Below the pieces are notes generated by a model. That model was not told the origin of the DNA. It did no database searches and was given only the letters and a program-made list of their open reading frames with translations. A DNA stretch of 64,000 bases from the NCBI GenBank assembly GCA_027924645.1, contig BSBN01001017.1:8520501-8584500 (forward strand), in the 5' to 3' direction. Of the stretch, positions 23,574 through 35,668 are shown one piece after another. Origin of the DNA: Cunninghamia lanceolata (taxonomy: Eukaryota; Streptophyta; Pinopsida; Cupressales; Cupressaceae). The number at the start of each line of letters is the position of its first letter. Position 1 is the first letter of the stretch. Position numbers and translations under genes: made by a program.

Positions 23574-26309
23574 GCCACCCTGCATCTCCTGACCCCCAGG
23601 CCCTCGGCCTCCCTACTTCCTCCCCAACCCTTCTCCCGCCACTTCCCCTACGCCTCCATAGCCCCGCCCAACACTCAACCGCCCAGCACCCTCTACTCCG
23701 CCCTAGCACCTCTAGCTCACCACTGCCGTTGCCTGCGCCACCACTCCCTGCGACCCCTCCACCTCCAACGCTTCCTTCCCCCTGTGCACTATCTCGTCCT
23801 TCTTCCCGGCCGCCCATCTGCTGACCTGTCCCCCTCTGCCCGACCTCCAAACCCTCAAACCCACCACCGCTGCTGCCACCTTGCGTCCACCTCCACCTGA
23901 CCTCCACCTACCCTCCACACACAAACTCAATTCAAAAAAACAACATACAAACCAAAAAAAAAAAAAAACAAACAATTTTTTTTTTAAACTCAACTTTTCC
24001 AAAAAAATCACTAAAAAAAAAAAAAACCAAAAATATTAAAAACACCAAAAAACATAAAGATAAAAATTAAAACAAAAAAATAATTTAAAAAATAAAAAAT
24101 AAAAAATCAGAACAAGGAGGGAGTTCTTTTTTGTCTTTTTTTTTTCCACTTAGCAAAATAGGCCTTTTTTTCCTCTTGGGCATAACTTTTTGTAGGAGTA
24201 TCGAATTTTCACAAATTTACAGTCGTTGGAAACCTGATTTGACAAACTTCGCAGTGGTGAGGTTATTTATAGCTTATTTGATCAATTTTATTAGGTGGAT
24301 ATCAGGAGACTACTAATCCACTTTGATGCAAAAAAAACGTCCACTGAAGACAATCATCTTTCACTAAGTGTTGAATACGACTGATTTAGGTATTATCATG
24401 CAACCTTGCATACAACTCTCATCTATTTCTAATTAGGAAGGAGTAACTCAAATTGTTCATACAACTTGCATACAATTCTCATCTAGTTCTAATTAGGAAG
24501 GAGTAACCCATTGTTCATACAATTTGCAACTAACTCTAATTAGGAAAGTAACAAGTGCATCTCATACAAACTTCACATAGTTTTCTAAGCTAGGAAGAAA
24601 GTAATTGAACCATTGCAATATCTGCATATTGCTATCTTCTTTAGTGCGATCATTGCTATCTTACAAATAGAAAATGAACAATGCTATGATTAATCACTTT
24701 CAAAGTTAACAACCGAGAAATGAACAATGCTATGATTAATCACTTTCAAAGTTAACAACCGGGAAATGAACAATGCTATGATTAATCACTTTCAAAGTTA
24801 ACAACCGGAAAATGAACAATGCTATGATTAATCACTTTTAAAGTTAACAAAAAGGAAATGAACATTGCTATGATTAATCACTTTTCAAGTTAACTATCGT
24901 GTGAGTGCACAAATTAGCTAAGCCCATTTAATTTTTGTATTTTAACTAAGTTGGATTTACCATTGTTCTCTATGCTTGTGAATGACAATAGGCTTATGCT
25001 CTCCCCTTAACTGAGTGATCAAAGTGCCAGACTTGTTATTCTTTTTGTCAAACCTTTAAGGGGGCCTGCCCTTGGATGCACGCTTGTCTAAGTGGGAACG
25101 ACCCTGAGTGGTAATAGGCTAAAGCCAAGCCCTACCAAGCCACTTAAAATAAATTGTGCTTGGGGTGAAAACCTCAAGCAACGAGTGCTGCTGTGTTACA
25201 CCGACGGCCAACCTCCCCATAAACCCTCATAGGCGCAACCCTGTGAGGCTGGGAGACTCCATAACGGAGAGTAGTGCCGCCGCATGTGTAACCACTCGAA
25301 CGGTTGCCCTATCTAACAACCAATTGTATAGCAAGCTAAAAACCCCTATTTGTTGATGCAAAGGGCGGAGCCCTTGAAGTGGTCTCGATTCAAGTGACTC
25401 TAAGTAGAGGTAGCAGGGACAATCCTAAGGTTCGGTGTGGATATGAGCCTAAGGAAACCCGGATCTGGTATGCATGAGAAGTGAGTGCCGTGGAGGGGAG
25501 CTGGTGCTACTAGATCCTGGAGCTACACACTTTGAGAGGATTCAACGAATATTGTCCCATCCAGCCTAGGTTGTTTTTGTCTTTGAGTCAAAATAGTCCA
25601 AAAACACAAAAAAAATCTATAAAAAGATAAAAATCATGAAAAACATTTATGTGTTTGCTGTGCTTTTGCCATAATTGAATATCAACCTCAGCAGAAACAC
25701 CAAATTTTTTAAAACCAAAAACACTAAGAAAATCCTAAAAATGATCTAAAAAATCCAAAATTATGAGAAAACACAAACAAAAAGCCAGATTTGCGCATAC
25801 ATACCGACCTTTTCCAAAATTGTCAATACTTTTCAAAAACTAGTTCAAACCTGTTCTAGTTTTTTTTAAAAAAATCTAATCAAAGACCTTGCAAAATCAA
25901 CCATTTCTTCATTTTCCACACCATAGCTATTTGTTCATCCAAAATTTCACCACTTTCTCCCAAGTTTCCAACAGGGTTATAGTCAAATTTTTTTGATCTA
26001 AATCAAATCTTATCCAAGTCCTAGTGAGTCTCCAAGTATCAAGGATTCCTTATCCTTCCCTATCGGAACTCCACTAGTGGATTGTGTGAAGGCTAGTCAA
26101 CATTAAGTAACGGATTCCTAACATCCTAGCTTTTGATTATTGCTTTTGTATATCAACCTTGTTTAAACACCACCTAGATCTAAGAGGAACCTTGCTAAAA
26201 CCTTGTTCCATCCTAGCACCTTGTTCAAAATCTTCCAATCTCACATCATCCCATCTCTTTACCACCTTGCATGGTCTTGACAAGATTACAAAAACAAAAA
26301 TAGTTAGAA
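23574..26309 (+). other. Element D leader, second part
   Basis: The C-rich tract continues to about 23920. Then come A-rich runs (23925-24110) and a non-coding leader up to the gag start. A 46-bp tandem array lies at 24672-24900. A G+C-richer block lies at about 25040-25540. ORFs in this stretch lack similarity to anything I recognise. Confidence 0.55.
24672..24900 (+). repeat. 46-bp tandem repeat, five copies
   Basis: Units contain ATGAACAATGCTATGATTAA and start at 24674, 24720, 24766, 24812 and 24858, a constant 46-bp period. The last two units are the most diverged. Confidence 0.9.
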
Positions 26310-28139
26310 ATGGCCGAGAAAAGTATTTTTGACAATCCCGACAGTGACAAAGAACCTTCCATGGAAGAGATCCTCAAAATGCAACATGACACAAAATTTA
26401 ACCGCCTACTAGATGGAGTACTTGCACAAGACCCTACAAAATTTTTCTTACACCTAGCAAGCTTAGGGGTAAAACTTCCCAAAGATTATGATGTAGAGGC
26501 TCTAAGGGAAACTGACGAAGAAAGAAACCTCAAAGGGAGTAGACAAGATGAAGTACCCACGGATAAGAGCAAAGCAACAATTGACTCTTTAGATGCTCTC
26601 AGTCTAATGAACCAGAAAGTTGAAATTCTTCAACAACGAATTTTAGACATGGAAAGGGGAACCTCAACAAAACAGTACACCCTAGAGGATATTGCACCGT
26701 ATCCTTTCGATAGGGCATTAGTCATGATACCTTTTCCTGCGAGATTTGAAGTTCCTAAGTTTGACAAATATCGAGGGAAAAGTGACCCAAGATATCATGT
26801 CAGAGAATTCATTGCCGCTTGCCTAGAAGTCGCACATAATGACACATATCTAATGCGACTCTTTCCTCGAAGCTTGGGAGGATAGGCCATGGAGTGGTTC
26901 TCTAGGTTGCTGCCCGGCATCAAAACTTTTGATGAACTCATAGATAAATTTGTCACCCATTTTTCCTACAATATTGAGCACGATACCTCAATATTGGACC
27001 TCTGTAATACCAAACAGAAAGTGGGAGAATCTTTCACCGCCTTCTTACAGAGATGGAGACAACTGGCAAGCAAGTACCCTCACCAAATGCTGGAAAGACA
27101 AATGTTAGAGATGTTTGTTCACAACCTACAAATGGACCTTAGCTACCAAGTTCAAATCCAATGTCCTACTTCGTTTAGCAAGGTCATTGAGGTGGGCCTC
27201 ATCATAGAGAAAGCCCTACTTGCAAAAGGTTAGATCAAACACTACAGAGACACTTCAAACACCTATGCCAATAATGATAAACCTAGGTTTTGGACCAAAA
27301 ACAAAAATATTATGAATGACGGGGTAGTAGATGCCAAAAATGTGGCACCTAAGCAACCAATTTTTAACCTGTCAACACCCCAAAACAAACCCACTCAAGA
27401 CAAACCAACAAATAATCAATCTAGATTCACCAATTTTTGACCTAAAAGAACGTTCACGCCTTTGGATGAATCACTAGAGATGGCTCTATGGAAAGTGCTC
27501 GCCAACAATCTCATAACACTTCCCTCAACACGGGAGTGCGAGCCAAAGGTCAAACCCCACTGGTGGAATGAAAATGATTTCTACGAATACCATCAAAACT
27601 GGGGGCACAAGACAAATGATTGTATTACACTCAAGCATACAATCCAAGACCTAATAGAGCAGAACAAGATATTCGTTAAAGGACACACCTACAATAATGA
27701 CCATCAGGCATTCAAGGATCCTCTTCCCAATTACGAACAAGCAGGACCTTCTAACAAAAAAAATAATGGCTCTAACAACGTGAACTACACAAACGTCGGT
27801 TATGACTACATTGTTAACCATAGCCGTGAAAGTGGCTCACATATCAACGTGATCACTATAAACAAAGACCTAGATTGTAACGTTACTACCCATAGTAACA
27901 GAGTTACCCTTAGGTGAGCCTCCGCTCCTCTAACCCACCATTACAATATCGTGGATCAACTCCACAAAACACCGGCACAAATCTCCATATTGGAACTGCT
28001 ACGTCTGTCTCCTTCCCATAGGACCATACTCGATAAAGCCTTAGCAGAAGCCTCAGTTCCCACAAATTTAGCTGAAGAGAAATTCCAAACTATGGTAGGT
28101 CACATCACCTCACCACCTTCCTTATCATTCACTGAGTAG
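26310..28139 (+). pseudogene. gag: Element D gag
   Basis: It starts with ATG at 26310 (MAEKSIFDNPDSDKEPSMEE). A coiled-coil-like stretch (LMNQKVEILQQRILDME) follows, then the gag core: FPARFEVPKFDKYRGKSDPR, AMEWFSRLLPG, FVTHFSYN, FTAFLQRWRQLASKYP and MFVHNLQMDL, typical of Tat-lineage gag. A knuckle-like FYEYHQNWGHKTNDC near 27590 has lost its first Cys (Tyr instead). Stops are TAG at 26883, 27231 and 28137, and TGA near 27438 and at 27915. There is no frameshift; the same frame runs on through pol to 33134. Confidence 0.88.
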
Positions 28140-29168
28140 GATGATATGTCTATCACACAACCCCATAACGCCTCCCTCCATATCGAAGCCTTCGTACACA
28201 AACATAAAATTAAAAGAGTCCTGATAGATGGAGGGGCTGGTCTGAATATTTGTACCTTGAAGCTAATCCTTACATTGGGGTTTTCAGAGAAGGCTATAGA
28301 TTCAAAAAAGAGAATCACTATCAAAGCTTATGATGAGGAAGAGAGAATGACCAAAGGAACTATGATTCTACCAATCAGAGTGGGACCCCTAGTAAAAGAT
28401 GTAGCTTGTCAAGTCCTAGACAGGGATTTGACATATAACATTCTTCTCAGGCGACCGTGGATACACACTCTAAAAGCAGTACCTTCCACCTACCACCAAT
28501 GCATCAAGTTCCCACACGAAGGGCAAGAGATCACCATCCAAGGTGACCCTAACCCCTTTCAATATTGCAACTCTCTTCAGCCAAAGCCAGAAGTAGTGAT
28601 CCCAACCAACTGGGCTTCTACTGCCTCTTCATCTTATTTAGACCCAGCTACACTTGCTTCTTCTTCGAGAACATCTCAACCGGGACTCCAAATCAAAGAT
28701 AAAGGCCTAGGTGAGTACATGGCCTCCCAATCCCTATGTTTGGCACAACTACCTCTATCTCCTAGATCCCATGGGAGATCCATACTCAGAACACCAAACA
28801 CAGAGAAGATCACCAAAGGACCATTTATAAAATGGGGAAGCCTAGAGGACGAGAGTGAGGAAAAAGATATCCTGCAATGGCTATACAAGGATGATGGTAG
28901 CTCCTCAACATTACAGGACCACCCCGTCATACAAACAGCACAATATGGTCAAGGTTTTCAAATACTAAAGAGTATGGGGTATGAAGGATGGGGTCCACTG
29001 GATTCAAACAAGGATGGCATCACTGAACCCATCCAACCTCATACCTTGGTAGCCTGAGACACTACAGGGCTAGGGTACATAGGAACATCAACAGACACCA
29101 AGACCAACATCAACAAAGAACAACAAACGGAAGCAGCTACTAGCAGTTTGATAGCACACATTTAGAGA
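28140..29168 (+). pseudogene. pro: Element D aspartic protease followed by a G-patch motif
   Basis: The catalytic loop is RVLIDGGAGLNIC (about 28215-28255), the DGG form common in plant Tat elements; YNILLRRPWIHTLKAVPS ends the domain. About 130 residues later, GQGFQILKSMGYEGWGPLDS and NKDGITEPI (about 28950-29035) fit the G-patch pattern: aromatic-x-x-L-x-x-MGY, spaced Gly, and a final Gly-x-x-x-Pro-Ile. TGA at 29055 and TAG near 29164 follow. A G-patch after a retroelement protease can act in nucleic-acid binding; that role here is inferred. Confidence 0.82.
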
Positions 29169-29993
29169 ATGCAGATGTGGAGTGATACTGATTCCAATGA
29201 GTATGAGTGGGATAGCCTCTTTGAGCTATCTTGTGATGAAAAAGATATTGATGTGGTTCATGAGTATGACCCGACCTCCGCAATTGAGGGACAAAGCCCA
29301 AGGGCTAGGACACTAGAGTCCGTACCACACGATCACCATAGTGAAAATCGTGAGGAAGGAATGAGTCCACTCTTGACGGACCCACTAATAGAGAGTACCA
29401 TTGCTGACTTTGCCCTCTCCTTCGATAACTCTATCAATGCCATTGAACCAGACCAACCTAATGGTCTCTTACCATTAATACACCCTGAACTTATCGACTG
29501 GAACCTCGAAGGTACCACCCCAGAACTAGACACCTTCGAAAATGATGAGACGATCATTGATTACCTTGAGCTTAGAAATCACATACCTACAGGAGACCAC
29601 AGAGCTGGCTACGCTATAGAACTCAATGAGAAGGCCTATTTTGGAGACAGCGCCAAGCCTTTCAATCATAAAAACATCAAAATAAAAGAACGATCTAATG
29701 GTGAAAACCGCTCCGTGGCAGTGTTAGATCATCAAAATAGTAAAAACAAAGACACATCCAACGGTGAAAACCTCTCTGAGGCACCGAAAGATGGACGGCT
29801 TGACCCTCTCCCCAATCTTACACATCAGGAGAGATCGTTGATCTTGATAGAACTAGCGGAAGCAATCAATGTCAACACGGATGATAACCCTAGAATGGTC
29901 CACATGGCAAAAGCTCTAACAGAATAGGAAAAACCAACATTTACAGATTTCTTCAAAAGAAAATAGATCAACTTTGCATGGATATACGCTGAC
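29169..29993 (+). pseudogene. Element D acidic linker between protease and RT
   Basis: About 250 codons, rich in Asp, Glu, Asn and Ser, with a near-repeat of GENRS and GENLS blocks. It is in the same frame as gag and pol. No known domain was seen; similar variable linkers occur between protease and RT in plant Tat elements. TAG codons at 29925 and near 29965 separate it from RT. Confidence 0.6.
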
Positions 29994-30800
29994 ATGCCAG
30001 GGCTTGATCCAAATCTCATCATGCATCACTTATCTTTAGCTCTAGGAGCTAAGCCTGTTAAACAAAAGCTCAAAAAGATGCATCCACAGGTGGCTCTCAT
30101 GGTGAAGGAAGAACTGAAGAAACTACTAGATGTCGGGTTTATCAAGCCCATAGACTATCCCAAATGGATTTCAAATATTGTACTAGTGGCTAAACCAGAT
30201 GGCAGGGTCAGGATATGTAGTGACTTCAGGGACCTAAACAAAGCTTGTCCGAAGGATGACTTCCCCTTGCCCAACATCGACATGATTGTAGATCTCACGG
30301 CAGGTCATACCATGCTGTCACTCATGGACGGTTTCTCGGGATATAACTAGATAAAGATTGCACCAAAAGACTAGCACAAAACTGCATTTACATGTCCTTG
30401 GGGCACCTATTGTTGGTGCATCATGCCATTCGGTCTGAAAAATGCTGGGGCAACATATCAAAGAGCCATGACAACAATCTTCCATGACATGATGCATACT
30501 ATAATGGAAGACTACATCAATGACATTCTAGCAAAGTCTCTCACAAGAGAAGGGCATCTAGCAGTACTAGACAAGATCTTTAACAGACTGGAACAATTCA
30601 ATGTGTGACTTAATCCAAAAAAGTGTGTGTTCAAGGTTACATTAGGAAAACTATTGGGCTACATAGTATCTGCAAATGGTATCGAAGTTGATCCCACTAA
30701 GGTGAAGGCCATAATGGAGATGCCACCTCCTAAAAATTTGACTCAATTGAAATCCCTACAGGGCAAACTACAGTCTATCAGACGGTTCATTTCCCAACTG
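29994..30800 (+). pseudogene. pol: Element D reverse transcriptase (active site mutated)
   Basis: RT blocks are present: LLDVGFIKPIDYPKWISNIV, PDGRVRICSDFRDLNKACPK, DDFPLPNIDMIVD, LMDGFSGYN, MPFGLKNAGATYQRAM. The catalytic box reads Tyr-Ile-Asn-Asp (30513-30524) instead of Tyr-x-Asp-Asp, so one metal-binding Asp is lost. TAG at 30348 and near 30372 and TGA at 30606 also break it. It is inactive as it stands. Confidence 0.92.
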
Positions 30801-31340
30801 GCAGATAAGTGCCACCCATTCTCTCATCTGCTACACAAAAATGTATCCTTCAAATGGAACGAGTCATGCGAGCATGCTTTTCAACAGCTAAAGGAATACC
30901 TAATGAAGCCACCAGTATTAATGCCACCAATTCAGGGCAGGCCTCTATTACTATATATCTCAGCTACACCAACGGCTCTGGGAGTTCTCCTAGCTCAACA
31001 GAACTATGATGGAAAAGAACAGGCTATCTACTACATTAGTCAAACACTCGTCAGATATGAGTTGCAATACACACCAATAGAAAGAGCATGTCTAGCTGTT
31101 ATATTTGCCTCACAAAAATGGAGACATTACATGCTGTCACACTCTGTTAAACTAGTGGCAAAGATTGACCCACTGAAATACTTACTCAACATGGTGGCCT
31201 TAACAGGTAGATTATCAAAATGGGTCATGCTTCTCAGTGAGTTCGACATAGAATATGTGGATAGAAAAGTGATAAAAGGACAAGTGCTTGTGGATCAACT
31301 AGCAGAGGCACCTTTAATGGATGACAACCCCCTAAGCTCT
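30801..31340 (+). pseudogene. pol: Element D retroviral-type RNase H
   Basis: It shows FKWNESCEHAFQQLKEYL, PPVLMPPIQGRPLLLYIS, ALGVLLAQQNYDGKEQAIYY, YTPIERACLAVIFASQKWRH and LSKWVMLLSEFDIEYV, the usual gypsy RNase H run. It is open for 444 codons together with the following aRNH. The catalytic Asp of the LYISATP motif is replaced by Ser (usual form LYISaTd/LYLDaS); I am unsure how strict this is in the family. Confidence 0.87.
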
Positions 31341-31961
31341 GAATTTCTAGATGAGTCTATCTTCCACGTCAACATAGCAAACTGGAAAATGTACTTTGAT
31401 GGCTCCTACACTCAGCATGGATCAGGGGCACGTATCTTGTTGATCACACCTAATGGTGACACTATTCCAAAGTCATACAGATTAATGTTCCCTTGCACTA
31501 ACAATGTAGCAGAATACGAGGCTCTGGTCATCGGCATCAAACTAGTAGTTGAGTGGAATATCAAGGAACTTCAAGTTTATGGTGACTCACAACTAGTCAT
31601 CAACCAAGTAAATGATGACTACCAAACGAAGGATGAGAAACTGATTCCTTATAAACGCATGGTAGATGACTTCAAGGAGTATTTCATCAAGATATCATTT
31701 GAACAGATACCAAGGATCGAGAATAAAGTTGTAGATGCAATGACTACAATTGCATCTCTTCTCGACATTCCAGGTGATCAAACACAATATGAGTTCTTAG
31801 TAGAGCCAGTCTCCTGTCCTGCTTATGACACTCTAGATTCCCATATCATATGCCACATCATAGGAACCAATTCCCCTCTCTATGGTAAAATATTTGCCTA
31901 TCTAAAAGAGAATACACTCCCACCTGACCTCTCCCAGAACCAGAAAAGAACCTTCATCTGA
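31341..31961 (+). pseudogene. Element D archaeal-type RNase H (downstream of RH)
   Basis: WKMYFDGSYTQHGSGARI, CTNNVAEYEALVIGI, QVYGDSQLVINQV and IPRIENKVVDAM give the Asp, Glu, Asp and final Asp positions of the second RNase H typical of plant Tat elements. Here it lies between RH and integrase, the usual place. TGA at 31959 ends the open stretch. Confidence 0.88.
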
Positions 31962-33134
31962 CAGGCATCCCGGTATGCCATCGTCGCTAACACCCTATTT
32001 TGCCGAGGTCTCAATGGTACTCTCCTTAGGTGTCTAGATAGAGAGGAATATCAAACTGCTCTAAGCGAGATACACGAAGGTAGATGTGGGACCCATTCTA
32101 GTGGCTCTACCCTAGCCAAGAAACTCATGCGCACGGGGTATTACTGGCCGACCATGGAACAAGACTCTTATTAATTCATCAAGAAGTGCAAGAAATGCCA
32201 GATCCACGGGAACTTGATACATGCACCAGTGCAGGAGCTATAGCCATTGACAACTCCTTGGCCGTTCTGTTAGTGGGGACTTGACTTAGTGGGCAAGATT
32301 CACCCCCCTTCATCCAGCGGACACAAGTTCATAATCACTGCCACTGAATACTTCACAAAGTGGATTGAAGCTATGCCCTTAGCCAACATCACTGGAAAAC
32401 AAATTGCCTCATTCATCTTAAACTATATCATTTGTCACTATGGTATCCCTTCGTCCATTATCACAGATAATGGACGACCCTTCAAAAACTAGGATGTCAG
32501 GGAACTATGTGACAAATTCCACATCCAACACCGCTTTTCCACCCCGTATTACCCCCAAGGCAACGGTCAGGCGGAGGCATCAAATAAAACCATCCTAAAG
32601 ATATTGAAAAAGACTGTCAATGATGTCGGCCATGATTGGCATGTTCAACTAAATCCCGCACTGTGGGCCTATTATACTAGCATCCGCACACCCACAGGTG
32701 CAACACCATACTCCCTGGTCTATGGAGCTGAAGCCATCTTGCCCATTGAAGTTGAGATCCCATCCTTGCGAGTTTTTCTCAGAGGCCTCATCTCCGATGA
32801 AGAATACAGAGTCACTAGACTGCAAGAGTTAGAACTGCTAGAAGAAAGAAGGCAACAGGCCTTTAACCACCTAAAAGCATATCAGTGAAGAATGTCCAAA
32901 AGCTATAATCATAAGGTAAAGCCCCGAGTCTTCCAAGTTGGTGATCTCGTCCTCAGAGAGAACCCCAGAAATTAGCCAGATAGAGAAAAGAAAGGAAAGT
33001 TTGAACCTAACTAGCTAGGGCCTTATGTCATCATTACAGCCTATGGATCGGGGGCATATCAATTGGCCACATTTGAAGGTGAACTATTCGATGATCCTGT
33101 CAATAGCATGCATCTTCGCAAGTTCTATACCTGA
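31962..33134 (+). pseudogene. pol: Element D integrase
   Basis: The zinc region HEGRCGTHSSGSTLAKKLM ... CKKCQ is followed by the core WGLDLVGK, SSIITDNGRPF and GNGQAEASNKT (D, D, E all present). The C-terminal part has KFEPN, GPYVI and SMHLRKFYT, then TGA at 33132-33134. Internal stops are TAA near 32172, TAG near 32240 and 32272, TAG at 32490, TGA at 32886, and TAG near 32972 and 33013. They sit at apparent Gln codons, except one likely Trp (33013) and one likely Arg or Lys (32886). Confidence 0.9.
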
Positions 33135-35654
33135 AAACCCTGATGTAAGGGAGTCCTGAAAAAATCAAAAAAATTGAAAAAAGTGATAAAAAATAGAACA
33201 AAAAAATCAAAAAATGGAAAAATAACAAAAGGATAGATACCATGATGAAAACCTGGCAAACAGGTGTCATGTGTACTTTTTGGCTACACGTGCAAATAAA
33301 AGTAAGTAGTGAAAACCTGGTAAACAGGCGCTATCTGTGACAAACCACTCCCTCCATCTATGCCGACTCAATTGACTCTTGTCTCCATCACACCAAACTA
33401 GTCTATCCATGGTCCAAGTCCCGAACTACATCGCCTTTGAGCTATCACGTAGGCAAGGCCATTATCAATGTGCCCCCGAGGCTCCACTTCCCTGCCCATC
33501 TCTTGTCATTTATCCTCTAGTTCATCCATGGTCCATGCCCCGAACTACGTCACCTTTGAGCTATCACGTAGGCAAGGCCATTATCAATGCACCCCCGAGG
33601 CTCCGCTGTCCCATCAGTCCCATATCTGGTCTTTCTATCTAAGTCCATACCACTTCTATAGATCCACCGTCACCTAGGTCTTAGGTCCATCAGGGTTCAC
33701 CCCGAACTACGTCGCCTCTGAGCTATCATGTAGGCAAGGCCATTTTCAATGCGCCCCTGAGGCTCCGCTGTCCCATCAGTCCCATATCTGGTCTTTCTAT
33801 CTAAGTCCATACCACTTCTACAGATCCACCGTCACCTAGGTCTTAGGTCCATCAGGGTTCATCTCGAACTACGTCACCCTTGAGCTATCACGTAGGCAAG
33901 GCCATTATCAATGCGCCCCTGAGGCTCCGTTGTCCCGCCAGTCCCATATCTGGTCTTTCTATCTATCTAAGTCCATACCACTTCTACAGATCCACCAACA
34001 CCTAGGTCTTAGGTCCATCAAGGTTCACCCTGAACTACGTTGCCTCTGCGTCGTCACGTAGGCAAGGCCATTTAGTAATGAGCCCCCGAGGCACTAGGTC
34101 AGTCCCTTAGGGTCTGTCTATCCACATCTGTCGTCATCTCACCCATAATAAATTGATCCTGGTCTAAACTGGGGGCAACTCCTTGACTTAGTTGCGGATT
34201 TGGGTTCTTGAATGCCATCGTTCTGAAAGGAGATACCAATAAAGGATTGCGATACTTTCACTAGACACCTAGGACAAAGTTCTCGACACATAACATCAAC
34301 CTGTCCAAAACAAACACAAAGCAGAGCACCATATCGAAACACTCAAAATAATTCTATCTCAATTATGGAAAAAAGACATCTAATGCAAGAATGTTTTGTC
34401 AACAGGTTAACTTACAAGGTCTTGAATTTTCGTCAATTATGTCTTCCTATGCTACTCAAGGATGCCAACAGCTAGAGATGCTATGATGGGGACATAATTT
34501 TTCTTTGTCTTCTACTTGTGGATTAAACTTTAGTAATGTGACAACTTATGTCTAACGACAGTGATCGGCAAAAGATCATCGAGGACTCCGAAGTCTAAAC
34601 ATGAAAAGGGGCAATCCTTGTCTGTTGAAACGCAAGAAGTACTCAGGTCATCTAGATTCAATTTTGACTAGATGCTTGTATCAACTTGCTATATCAAAAT
34701 CTAGGAAAGGGATACTCGGGACATCTAGGTCTAACTATACCTAGATGCTTGTATTCTCTTTCCACATTTCAAAAAATAAAAAATACCAAAAAAAATCCCA
34801 ATGATGAAAGTGCTTCAAAATACTTGCTATATCAAGGTGACAAATATTCATATCCATATCCATATCCATACCATATCTAATCACATCTCAGATCCATACC
34901 ATATCTAATCACATCTCATATCCATACCATATCCAATTGCAAGTCTATCCTTAATCCATGCCAATCAAGTCAAGTCAATCTTGTCAAATGATCCAATCAC
35001 AATCAATGGTCTTGATCCTTGTTCGGTCGTAAACCAACTCAATCAATTAATCAATTAATTGTCTTATACAGGATGTTGCATTGTCAAAATCAGACCAACA
35101 CACACATCTTACATGACATGCTTCATTTCCTGAAACCAGACACTATCCTTCATGTTGCTCTAGGGATCCATCATTCCCCGCCATGACAACATGCCTGCCG
35201 TGTTGGTCTAGGGATATATTGTTCCCCACCATGACAACACTATCGTATCAAATGTCTTAGACAGGATGTTTATTGTCAAAACCAGACCCGGAGTCTTATA
35301 CGACATATTTCATTCCTGAAACCAGACATCATCGATCCATATCGTTGGTTTACCGCTCGACAGGGGCAATACCTTGTTTGTGCTTGTGTCATTTGTGCAT
35401 ACTTGCTTGTGTGTGTTATCATCTTTTTATCTTGCATTCCATATCATTCATCCCTTTCTTCTACCTCCAACCATTTCATCTCCTATCAACCTATCTCATC
35501 GTGAGATTGTCCGTCTCACGCCTTCTACCTTCTCCCCGTCCAATCTCCCGAGGGGGCATCCTATCATCATAACCTGTACTAGGGCCAAACTGGGGCATGT
35601 ATCACTATCGAAAAGTCTTATTCTTTGAAACAACGTGATAAAACACATTGCTTC
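33135..35654 (+). other. Element D 3' untranslated region
   Basis: 2.5 kb without a supported ORF. It holds the 162-bp tandem array (33419-34100). It also holds two near-repeats ending in CTAGATGCTTGTAT (about 34650-34755), a CATATCCATAC microrepeat (34845-34940) and a diverged tandem duplication at about 35060-35345 (units share CCTGAAACCAGACA and TCTAGGGAT). The length is typical of the long 3' regions of plant Tat elements. Confidence 0.7.
33419..34100 (+). repeat. ~162-bp tandem repeats, about five copies
   Basis: Units begin CCGAACTACGTC or similar at about 33421, 33540, 33702, 33864 and 34031 and contain TCACGTAGGCAAGGCCAT. The middle three units are about 162-167 bp; the first is shorter (119 bp) and the last truncated. 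Confidence 0.88.
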
Positions 35655-35668
35655 AAAGAGGGGCAAAA
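35655..35668 (+). other. Element D polypurine tract
   Basis: AAAGAGGGGCAAAA lies immediately before the TG of the 3' LTR, as expected for plus-strand priming. Confidence 0.88.

Noticed and set aside
25040..25540. An rRNA-like or structural RNA gene in the G+C-richer part of the D leader
   Set aside because: No rRNA or tRNA signature could be recognised; it is better taken as part of the long leader.
26310..33134. A nuclear code change (UAG/UAA as Gln) for the whole organism
   Set aside because: D also has TGA stops, and copia and D frames end in ordinary TAG and TGA stops; plants use the standard code. Mutation bias or local readthrough are simpler and are listed as a finding.
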